From assembly GCA_027004315.1 (NCBI GenBank), contig JALTHV010000282.1, positions 1 to 7,280 of the forward strand: a stretch of DNA of 7,280 nt. The letters run 5' to 3'. Positions within the stretch are counted from its first letter, which is position 1; each line of letters begins with the position of its first letter. The notes beneath the pieces were generated by a model that saw only the letters and a list, made by a program, of their open reading frames with translations, searched no databases and was not told where the DNA came from. Position numbers and translations under genes: made by a program. The DNA is from Deltaproteobacteria bacterium. GTDB lineage: Bacteria > Desulfobacterota > Dissulfuribacteria > Dissulfuribacterales > UBA3076. Shown here piece after piece: positions 1-5,989 of the stretch.

Positions 1-3
1 TCT

Positions 4-114
4 CCGGCCAGCGGTAGCTTTTTTCAGGGTTTCAGTGCGGATTAATGGGCAGTGCCCTGATCTTGTGCATCAAGCGATGCTCCTGAAACCCTGAAAAAAG
101 TTACCGCTGGCCGG
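4..114. repeat. Inverted repeat, 32-bp arms (hairpin/REP-like element)
   Basis: Arms at 4-35 and 83-114 are reverse complements at 31 of 32 positions; the only difference is a C/T change. The arms begin with CCGGCCAGCGGTAGC and enclose 47 bp, which itself contains the small palindromes GGGCAGTGCCC (47-57) and CTTG/CAAG. In RNA or single-stranded DNA this would form a long hairpin. It lies next to the shared repeat unit at 134-230. No coding potential is evident. It could be a palindromic intergenic repeat, a MITE-like element, or the terminator of a gene lying left of the window. The window edge prevents looking for target duplications. Confidence 0.8.
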
Positions 115-133
115 GGGGAATATGATCGGTTAC

Positions 134-197
134 CAAAAACCTCAGAAAATAAAGGGCGAGAGCATGTTGGAAAAAGAAGCACCCTGTGGTCGGTTAC
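134..197 (+). repeat. 64-bp repeat unit, left copy (inverted copy at 5736-5799)
   Basis: This 64-bp stretch matches the reverse complement of 5736-5799 at 60 of 64 positions with no gaps. It contains the recognisable core GGGCGAGAGCATGTTGG and ends in TCGGTTAC. The same octamer TCGGTTAC also stands just before the unit (126-133), so the unit is bracketed by short direct repeats. The efflux operon therefore lies between inverted copies of this unit. It is non-coding as far as I can tell; a short open frame across it (122-349) resembles no known protein and changes with the repeat. Confidence 0.85.
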
Positions 198-230
198 ATC
201 GAAGTTGCCAGGACTTATTGAGAAGTTACT
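172..230 (+). repeat. 59-bp direct repeat, left copy (partner at 5901-5959)
   Basis: Positions 172-230 match 5901-5959 in the same orientation at 57 of 59 positions, the differences being G/A at 189 and G/C at 225. Similarity stops sharply after TTACT on the right. The first 26 bp overlap the 64-bp unit, so the left flank carries one continuous sequence (134-230) whose two halves are found in opposite orientations on the right flank. The paired copies bracket the whole four-gene operon, about 5.7 kb apart. Confidence 0.85.
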
Positions 231-263
231 CAAATTTCAAATTTCCAGTTTCGACATCGGGCT

Positions 264-292
264 TTGCAAACGGCCCTCTTATCATTTATAAA
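264..292 (+). promoter_or_regulatory. Putative sigma70 promoter for the efflux operon
   Basis: TTGCAA (264-269) and TATAAA (287-292) are separated by 17 bp, a good sigma70-like arrangement. Transcription would start near 299 and leave a leader of about 60 nt before the first gene. It lies inside the operon-side flank, after the end of the 59-bp repeat. A perfect TATAAT at 351-356 is a second candidate -10 box but has no recognisable -35 partner. No operator palindrome is obvious and no regulator gene is in the window; in E. coli the homologous operon is controlled by the TetR-family CecR, encoded next to it. Confidence 0.45.
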
Positions 293-361
293 GACAGTGA
301 CATTGCAACAGGTATCCTTAGAGTGTCTCCTGTAAATCAAAACCGCTAGATATAATAGTCC

Positions 362-1714
362 ATGCCTATGAGACCTTCAGTCAAGTGCGTCTTGTTGACC
401 TTTTTAATGGCATTTCTCCTTTTATGGGATATATGGCCCCTGTATGCAGAAGATCTCCTTTCAGTCTACGAACAGGCAGTCAAGACGGATCCCCTTCTGG
501 CCGCGGCAGAAGCCAGGCTTGAGGCATACAAGGCCGCCCGTCCCCTGGCCAGGTCTGCCCTTCTCCCCAACCTGACCGTTGGGGCAGGAGTCGCCAGGAG
601 GCGAACGCATATTATGGGATTCGAGAAGGCCGCATCAAAGGAATGCTACTGGGGAAACCAGTACAGCGTTACCCTCAAGCAGCCGATATTTGACGGTCAG
701 GCCTATGCAAAACTCAAGGTGGCGCAGGCGGGGATCATGGCAGGCAAGGCCGCTCTGATAAGCGCCAGGCAAGACCTGATACTGAGGGTGACAAGGGCTT
801 ACTTCGGGGTACTGAAGGCCGAGGCCAAGGCAAGAGTGACAAAGAGCGAGCAGGATTTCCTCAAGAGGATCCTGGACCAGACACAGGCATTCCTTAAGGT
901 GGGAACAGGGGATATAACTGCAGTACAAGAGGCGCAGGCACGTGTGGACATGGCAGAGGCAGAGCTTATAAAGGCGGATAATGCAGTGAGGGTCTCCCGC
1001 AGGCGGCTTGAACTCATTACCCATGAGCCAGTAGGGAGCGTGAGCGACGTAGGTCCATTTTTGCCTAAAGGTCCCAATCCTGACAAAATGGATCTCTGGG
1101 TGCAGTCAGCTCTCCTGAATCAACCCCTACTGGAGCAGGCCAGAAAAAAGCTTGAAATGGCCAAAGACAGGGTCAAAGTAGCCCGCAGAGAGAGGTGGCC
1201 CAGGCTGGATATGCAGGCAGAGGCCGGTTATCTGAAGGGCAGCTTTGTGCCTGAGGTCAAAAGGAGGGACATGGAGGCAGGGCTGGTCCTGAGTTTCCCC
1301 CTCTATCTGGGCGGTTCCATAGGTGCAAAGACGAGGCAGGCAGAGGCAGAGAGTCTTGTCACTCAACATCAGTTGGAGAGATTGAGAGACCAGGTGAAAC
1401 TTGACACGGAAAGTGCCTTCTTGAACCTGAGAGAGAGTGTGGCCCAGCTAAACGCGGCAATACAGGCAGTAAATTCCGCAAAGATATCTATGAAATCCAC
1501 AAATAAGGGCTACCTTCTGGGTACCCGCACAGTCATCGATACTCTTGATACGACCCAAAACTACCGCGATGCAAGACTCAGATATCTCTCAGCGCTCTAC
1601 GATCATCTTGTTGCCAGAGTTGAGCTGAAGGGAGCAGCCGGGATCCTGAGTGTCCAGGATATAATGGCCATAAACTCCTTACTTGAAACAGGCAGAAGGG
1701 CCAAAAAGGACTGA
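362..1714 (+). CDS. tolC: TolC-family outer-membrane efflux channel
   Basis: This 450-residue protein is a trimeric outer-membrane channel/periplasmic tunnel of the TolC family, here the exit duct of the downstream ABC exporter. Residues 1-29 form a signal peptide (basic start, hydrophobic LLTFLMAFLLL, cleavage expected after LYA). The mature protein starts with the family pattern DLLSVYEQAVKTDPLLAAAE. The C-terminal repeat at about 387-430 contains GTRTVIDTLD and ends LKGAAGILS, as in classical TolC. Length is close to the usual 430-490. The long alternating helical stretches rich in Ala, Lys and Glu fit the coiled-coil tunnel. An in-frame TAG at 356-358 limits the start to 362 or to ATG 368; neither has a Shine-Dalgarno. 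It is the first gene of the operon, 4 bp from the adaptor gene. The family is certain; the symbol is generic and not a claim of orthology to E. coli tolC. Confidence 0.93.
   Translation: MPMRPSVKCVLLTFLMAFLLLWDIWPLYAEDLLSVYEQAVKTDPLLAAAEARLEAYKAARPLARSALLPNLTVGAGVARRRTHIMGFEKAASKECYWGNQYSVTLKQPIFDGQAYAKLKVAQAGIMAGKAALISARQDLILRVTRAYFGVLKAEAKARVTKSEQDFLKRILDQTQAFLKVGTGDITAVQEAQARVDMAEAELIKADNAVRVSRRRLELITHEPVGSVSDVGPFLPKGPNPDKMDLWVQSALLNQPLLEQARKKLEMAKDRVKVARRERWPRLDMQAEAGYLKGSFVPEVKRRDMEAGLVLSFPLYLGGSIGAKTRQAEAESLVTQHQLERLRDQVKLDTESAFLNLRESVAQLNAAIQAVNSAKISMKSTNKGYLLGTRTVIDTLDTTQNYRDARLRYLSALYDHLVARVELKGAAGILSVQDIMAINSLLETGRRAKKD
1706..1710 (+). promoter_or_regulatory. Ribosome binding site for the adaptor gene
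   Basis: AAGGA lies 8 nt before ATG 1719 and inside the end of the channel gene. It decides the adaptor start at 1719 over the longer in-frame start at 1683, which would overlap the channel gene by 32 bp and lacks such a site. Confidence 0.7.
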
Positions 1715-1718
1715 ACTA

Positions 1719-2765
1719 ATGGATAAGAAGAAGATCCTCAAGCCAATAGCACTCCTCCTGACCATAGGCCTGGCAGCCTGCGGTATCTATATCCTAAAAG
1801 AGCACGGGAAGACCCGTTCCAATACATTAACACTCTATGGGAATGTAGATATCCGCCAGATAGAACTGGCTTTTCATGATACAGGCCGAATTTCACACAT
1901 ATTTGTCCAGGAGGGAGATACCGTCAAGGCAGGACAACTGGTGGCTGAGATGGACCCCATCCGTTATGAGATGTCTGTAAGGGAACTGGAGGGGAAAGAA
2001 GAGGCCCAGAGACAGATACTGAGCCGCCTGTTGGCAGGGTCAAGGCCCCAGGAAATCAGGCAGGCCAGGGCCAGGGTCAAGGCCGACGAGGCAGCCCTCC
2101 ACAATGCCAAGGTCACATACAGACGGATCAGGGAGCTTGCCAGGACAGAATATGCCCCCAAGCAGAAGCTGGATGACATAACTGCAAGACTTGAGACAGC
2201 AGACGCCGAACTCAGGGCTGCCAGGGAGGCACTTGACCTTGCTGTAATCGGGCCACGCAAGGAGGACATAGAGGCAGCAAAGTCCCGGCTGAAGGCCTAT
2301 CAGGCTGCTCTGGCACTTGCCCGGCAGAAACTTGCCGATACAAAGCTCTATGCCCCTTCTCATGGGGTAATACAGGACCGTATTATGGAGCCTGGCGATA
2401 TGGCCTTTCCTGAAAAGCCTGTCTTTACAGTAGCCCTTGACAGACCTATCTGGGTCAGGGCCTATGTGCCCGAGCCGGATACAGGGAAGATCGTCCCCGG
2501 GATGGAGGCAGATGTGACTACGGATAGCTATCCTGGAAAGGTCTATAGGGGCTGGATAGGCTTTATCTCACCCACTGCCGAGTTCACTCCAAAGAATGTA
2601 GAGACCCCTGATCTTCGCACCCGTCTGGTCTACCAGATCCGGGTCTATGTCTGCAATGCCAATAACGAATTGCGCCTGGGAATGCCGGCCACTGTGACCA
2701 TCCGGCTTGATCAACCATTACCCCAAGGTAGGGGACCGGGCTCCTCTGTATGCCAGAATAATTGA
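1719..2765 (+). CDS. ybhG: HlyD/YbhG-like periplasmic adaptor (membrane fusion protein)
   Basis: This 348-residue adaptor links an inner-membrane ABC exporter to an outer-membrane channel. An N-terminal hydrophobic segment (residues 10-25) contains LAAC, a possible lipobox with Cys21. The first biotinyl-lipoyl half follows (about 41-80, with GNVDIR and VQEGDTVKAGQLVAEMD), then a long helical hairpin rich in Ala, Arg and Glu (about 85-207). The second lipoyl half (LYAPSHGVIQDRIMEPGD, 210-227) and the beta-barrel come next. The stretch beginning SPTAEFTPKNVETPDLRT (284-301) is, as I remember it, nearly identical to E. coli YbhG and distinguishes this subfamily from generic HlyD proteins. The start is fixed by AAGGA at 8 nt spacing. 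It sits between the channel gene and the ATPase gene (1-bp gap). Lipid anchoring is an inference; an uncleaved membrane anchor is the alternative. Confidence 0.9.
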   Translation: MDKKKILKPIALLLTIGLAACGIYILKEHGKTRSNTLTLYGNVDIRQIELAFHDTGRISHIFVQEGDTVKAGQLVAEMDPIRYEMSVRELEGKEEAQRQILSRLLAGSRPQEIRQARARVKADEAALHNAKVTYRRIRELARTEYAPKQKLDDITARLETADAELRAAREALDLAVIGPRKEDIEAAKSRLKAYQAALALARQKLADTKLYAPSHGVIQDRIMEPGDMAFPEKPVFTVALDRPIWVRAYVPEPDTGKIVPGMEADVTTDSYPGKVYRGWIGFISPTAEFTPKNVETPDLRTRLVYQIRVYVCNANNELRLGMPATVTIRLDQPLPQGRGPGSSVCQNN

Positions 2766-2766
2766 T

Positions 2767-4539
2767 ATGGCCCAGAAATCAGGCTATGTGCTCGTTATGG
2801 AGGGAGTTACAAAGTCTTTCCGGTCCGGAAGGCAGAAAAGGACTGCGCTGGAAGAGATCGGCCTCAAGGTCAGGCAGGGAGTTATTACAGGCCTTATCGG
2901 TCCTGACGGCGCAGGAAAGACCACCCTTATGCGGATAACTGCAGGGCTTCTCGTACCTGACAAGGGGGATATCCATGTCCTTGGTATAGATGTAAATCAG
3001 GATCCTCTCCTTGTCCAGGCCTCTATAGGATACATGCCCCAGCGCTTTGGTCTCTATGAAGACCTCACGGTCCAGGAAAATCTGGACCTATATGCCGACC
3101 TGCAGGGAGTACCAAGGGCCAGACGTCCCAGACGATATGCAGAACTCATGGAGATGACCGGGCTCGCCCCCTTTACCAGAAGGCTTGCAAGGAGGCTCTC
3201 AGGGGGGATGAAGCAGAAGCTCGGCCTTGCCTGTACCCTTGTGAGGTCCCCTGAATTCCTCCTCCTGGATGAACCTACGGTAGGAGTAGATCCAATATCG
3301 AGACGTGAACTCTGGGCAATTGTCTACAGGCTGGTCCAGAAAGAGGGCATGAGCGTCCTCCTGAGTACTGCCTATCTGGATGAGGCCGAGAGGTGTCAAG
3401 AGGTTATCCTGATGCATGAAGGACATATCCTTGGACAGGATGACCCATCTCAATTCTGTAAGGGCCTCAAGGGCCAGACCTTTATGCTGAGTTCAGGAAC
3501 TGAGAGCGGGCGCAGACTCCAGATACGCATAAGTTCAATGCCAGGGGTGATCGACAGTATTATCCTGGGAGACAAGGTAAGGCTGGTTACAAAAAGGCCT
3601 CAATCGCCTGGGGAAGTGGAGAGTCTCTTTGGATCCGGCTCAGGCCTGTCTGTCCAGCCAGTCCCTCCCAGGTTTGAAGATGCCTTTATCTCCATACTCA
3701 AAGGGCACTCTGTAGATAGGAGGTCAGTGCTCCCAGTAGCAGAAAAATTCTCCCACTCTCCAAAGGGCAGCAGGGGTGAAGACGTCATTGTAGTTGAAGG
3801 TCTAAAGCGCCGTTTTGGGGATTTTTATGCGGTAAAGGGGATAAACTTTCGCGTCAAACGCGGCGAGATATTTGGGCTCCTCGGTGCAAACGGGGCGGGT
3901 AAGTCTACTACCTTTCGCATGCTTTGTGGTCTGCTTCCTGCCTCAGAGGGCAGACTTGAGGTGGCAGGCCAAAACCTGCGGATTGCAGCGGCCCGGGCCC
4001 GGGCCAATATAGGATACATGGCCCAGAAATTTTCCCTCTATAGAGGCCTGACCTTGCTTCAGAACCTGCGTTTTTTCAGCAGCATCTATGGCCTTAAGGG
4101 CAGACGCCAAAGAAGACGCATAGAATGGGCCATTGAGTCCTTTGAAATGACTCATCTAGTAAATATGACAAGCGGGGACCTGCCGCTTGGCTACAAACAA
4201 CGGCTCGCCCTTGCAGTGGCCCTTATGCACGAACCGGAGATCCTGTTTCTGGATGAACCTACCTCTGGGGTAGATCCCATTGCCAGGAGAGAATTTTGGC
4301 ACCGGATAAACATCCTGGCAGATGCCAATGTGACCGTACTGGTGACCACTCATTTCATGGAAGAGGCAGAATACTGTGACAGGCTGGTCATCATGGCCCA
4401 GGGAGAGATACTGGGGCAGGGGACCCCTGAAGAAATAAAGGCCACGTCCCGCACATCTCAAAATCCCGAGCCCAGCATGGAGGATGCCTTTATAGCCATG
4501 ATCGAACGTTATGAAGACAGGGATAAGGCGCCTGTATGA
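2767..4539 (+). CDS. ybhF: YbhF-like double-NBD ABC exporter ATPase
   Basis: This 590-residue protein carries two ABC ATPase domains in tandem, as in E. coli YbhF (about 578 residues). It would power the ABC-2 permease encoded next. NBD1 has Walker A GPDGAGKTT (45-53), signature LSGGMKQK (from 144), Walker B LLLDEP with D168/E169, but STAYLDEAE at the H-loop, so Ala202 replaces the usual His. NBD2 has Walker A GANGAGKST (373-381), a non-standard signature LPLGYKQRL (472-480), Walker B D496/E497 and a normal H-loop, TTHFMEEAE, with His529. Each half ends in an EDAFI motif, consistent with internal duplication. Paired across the dimer, these features predict one complete and one degenerate ATP site. 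ATG 2767 follows the adaptor stop (TGAtATG) and gives the family-typical N-terminus; there is no clear Shine-Dalgarno, so translational coupling is likely. ATG 2797 is a shorter alternative. The stop overlaps the permease start. Confidence 0.94.
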   Translation: MAQKSGYVLVMEGVTKSFRSGRQKRTALEEIGLKVRQGVITGLIGPDGAGKTTLMRITAGLLVPDKGDIHVLGIDVNQDPLLVQASIGYMPQRFGLYEDLTVQENLDLYADLQGVPRARRPRRYAELMEMTGLAPFTRRLARRLSGGMKQKLGLACTLVRSPEFLLLDEPTVGVDPISRRELWAIVYRLVQKEGMSVLLSTAYLDEAERCQEVILMHEGHILGQDDPSQFCKGLKGQTFMLSSGTESGRRLQIRISSMPGVIDSIILGDKVRLVTKRPQSPGEVESLFGSGSGLSVQPVPPRFEDAFISILKGHSVDRRSVLPVAEKFSHSPKGSRGEDVIVVEGLKRRFGDFYAVKGINFRVKRGEIFGLLGANGAGKSTTFRMLCGLLPASEGRLEVAGQNLRIAAARARANIGYMAQKFSLYRGLTLLQNLRFFSSIYGLKGRRQRRRIEWAIESFEMTHLVNMTSGDLPLGYKQRLALAVALMHEPEILFLDEPTSGVDPIARREFWHRINILADANVTVLVTTHFMEEAEYCDRLVIMAQGEILGQGTPEEIKATSRTSQNPEPSMEDAFIAMIERYEDRDKAPV

Positions 4540-5678
4540 ACGGCCACGATATCCATAGGGGCAAGGGATTTATGCGGCTCAAGGGACTTATCCGCAAAGA
4601 GAGCTACCAGATAATAAGAGATCCATCCAGCATAGCCATTGCCTTTGTGCTTCCCATAGTACTGCTCCTCATCTTTGGATATGGGGTATCCCTTGATGCC
4701 GAGTATGTCCCCATAGCCGTAGTAGTGGAACATCAGACGAGAGAGACCTCAGACTTTGTGGCCGGGCTCAGGCAGTCAAGGTATTTTTCGCCAGTAATTA
4801 TGACCAATATACAGCAGGCGGAGCAGTCCTTGATGGAGAGGGATGTAGACGGGATAGTCTGGATCAGAGAAAATTTCGGAAGGCAGATGCTCAGTACAGG
4901 GAATGCACCTATAGGGGTCATAGTAAACGGGGTGGATGCCAACCAGGCCAGGATAATAAGAGGATATATAGAGGGAGTCTGGATCAATTGGCTTGAGCGG
5001 GCATCAATTGAGAGGGGCGGGTCACTCCATATCCCAGTAAATGTAGAACATCGGATATGGTTCAACGCCCAGATGCGCAGCAGGAATTTTCTGGTGCCTG
5101 GCCTGATAGCCGTGATAATGACCCTTATTGGGGCGCTACTCACTGCCATGGTAGTAGCCAGGGAGTGGGAACGAGGCACCATGGAGGCCCTCATGGTCAC
5201 GCCAGTCAATGTGCGGGAAATAATACTGGGTAAGATTATCCCCTACTTCGTCTTGGGGATGGGGGGAATGGCCCTGTCCGTAATCATGGCTATATGGCTA
5301 TTCCATGTGCCTCTGCGAGGCTCTTTCTGGGTCCTTCTCGCAGGATCTTCCCTCTTCCTGCTGACCGCTCTTGCCATGGGACTTCTCATCTCGGTAATGG
5401 CAAGGACCCAGTTTGTGGCAGGACAAGTGGCCATAATTGTAACATTCTTGCCGGCATTTATCCTTTCAGGATTCATATTTGAAATACAATCCATGCCAAA
5501 AGCAATCCAGATACTGACCCACCTGATAGCCGCCCGCTATTTCGTCAGCATATTACAGACTGTCTTCCTCGCAGGAGATGTATGGCCAATAATCATCTAT
5601 AATTCTCTGGCACTTGCAATAATGTGTCTTTTTTTCTTTATGGTCGTAAAGAGACGCATGAAAAAGCGTCTTGAATAA
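4536..5678 (+). CDS. ybhS: YbhS-like ABC-2 type exporter permease
   Basis: This 380-residue inner-membrane permease would form the translocation path of the exporter. After the cytoplasmic motif RKESYQIIRDPSS comes TM1 (about 33-53, ending IFGYGVSLD). A periplasmic domain of about 130 residues follows, and then a block of five hydrophobic helices starts at NFLVPGLIAV (184). The ABC-2 signature REWERGTMEALMVTPV (209-224) follows the second helix. The end is KRRMKKRLE. Length and motifs match E. coli YbhS (about 377 residues) and not its partner YbhR. ATGA overlap with the ATPase gene indicates coupled translation. ATG 4572 (residue 13), with an AGGGG 10 nt upstream, is an alternative start. 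In E. coli ybhR follows directly; here repeats follow within about 12 bp, so this permease would have to act as a homodimer or with a partner encoded elsewhere. Confidence 0.93.
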   Translation: MNGHDIHRGKGFMRLKGLIRKESYQIIRDPSSIAIAFVLPIVLLLIFGYGVSLDAEYVPIAVVVEHQTRETSDFVAGLRQSRYFSPVIMTNIQQAEQSLMERDVDGIVWIRENFGRQMLSTGNAPIGVIVNGVDANQARIIRGYIEGVWINWLERASIERGGSLHIPVNVEHRIWFNAQMRSRNFLVPGLIAVIMTLIGALLTAMVVAREWERGTMEALMVTPVNVREIILGKIIPYFVLGMGGMALSVIMAIWLFHVPLRGSFWVLLAGSSLFLLTALAMGLLISVMARTQFVAGQVAIIVTFLPAFILSGFIFEIQSMPKAIQILTHLIAARYFVSILQTVFLAGDVWPIIIYNSLALAIMCLFFFMVVKRRMKKRLE

Positions 5679-5689
5679 ATAAGATAACT

Positions 5690-5735
5690 TCCCACCCAAA
5701 CCCTCTCCCCTGGGGGAGAGGGCAGGGTGAGGGGG
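5690..5735. repeat. GC-rich hairpin repeat of the PHPALSPRGEG family
   Basis: CCCTCTCCCC (5701-5710) and GGGGAGAGGG (5713-5722) form a perfect 10-bp stem with a tiny loop, followed by CAGGGTGAGGGGG. Read on the minus strand it gives PPHPALSPRGEG, a peptide known as an artefact of a widespread proteobacterial intergenic repeat. It sits 12 bp after the permease stop. With no U-tract it is not a classical terminator, but it may shield the 3' end of the operon transcript or mark its end. Confidence 0.85.
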
Positions 5736-5799
5736 GTAACCGATCACAGGGTGCTTCTTTTTCCAACATGCTCTCGCCCCTTGTTTTCTAAGGTTTTTG
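5736..5799 (-). repeat. 64-bp repeat unit, inverted right copy
   Basis: This is the minus-strand copy of the unit at 134-197 (60 of 64 identical). It forms the left arm of the 191-bp palindrome. Conservation of the core GGGCGAGAGCATGTTGG, which is not conserved in the palindrome's right arm, shows this arm is closer to the left-flank copy than to its own partner arm. Confidence 0.85.
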
Positions 5800-5926
5800 C
5801 AGCATAGGACCCTCCCTGTTCTCCTCCGCTGTGCTCCGGAGCCAGGGTTTCCAATGCTGCAAAAACCAAGAAAACTACAGGGCTAATGCAAATCGTTTCC
5901 AAAAGAAGCACCCTGTGATCGGTTAC
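5736..5926. repeat. 191-bp nested palindrome (MITE-like or large REP element)
   Basis: The outermost 26 bp on each side (5736-5761 and 5901-5926) are perfect reverse complements, starting GTAACCGATCACAGGG. Inside, 5792-5805 and 5854-5867 form a perfect 14-bp pair (GGTTTTTGCAGCAT). At the tip CCCTG/CAGGG and CTCCG/CGGAG pair again. The arms between outer and inner stems have diverged. No open frame of note and no transposase are present, and I see no target duplication. It could be a non-autonomous mobile element or a structural intergenic repeat. Confidence 0.8.
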
Positions 5927-5959
5927 ATCGAAGTTGCCAGGACTTATTGAGAACTTACT
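5901..5959 (+). repeat. 59-bp direct repeat, right copy
   Basis: Same orientation as 172-230 with two mismatches in 59. Its first 26 bp are the right end of the palindrome. The remaining 33 bp (from ATCGAAGTTGCC) lie outside the palindrome yet are equally conserved, so the repeated unit is larger than the hairpin. Confidence 0.85.
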
Positions 5960-5989
5960 TTAAGCCCCAATGGCCTCCTTTTTCAAGCT

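Noticed and set aside
122..349. 75-codon plus-strand open frame in the left flank
   Set aside because: Its first third is repeat sequence (134-230) also found inverted elsewhere, it has no Shine-Dalgarno, and the translation resembles no protein family.
351..356. Perfect TATAAT as the main promoter of the operon
   Set aside because: No -35 hexamer at 16-18 bp and it would start transcription on top of the start codon; kept only as a secondary candidate.
1683..1718. Longer adaptor start at ATG 1683
   Set aside because: It would overlap the channel gene, add a hydrophilic non-homologous leader before the signal segment, and lacks the well-placed AAGGA of 1719.
2707..2766. Longer ATPase start at TTG 2707
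   Set aside because: It would overlap the adaptor gene by about 60 bp and add 20 residues absent from the family; ATG 2767 fits better.
5652..5671. Stem-loop AGACGC/GCGTCT at the end of the permease gene as a terminator
   Set aside because: Only 6 bp, inside the coding sequence, and not followed by a T-run.
5736..5926. Integron attC site
   Set aside because: The ends contain GTTAC but not the R'/R'' core sites in the required layout, and there is no integrase or cassette array in view.
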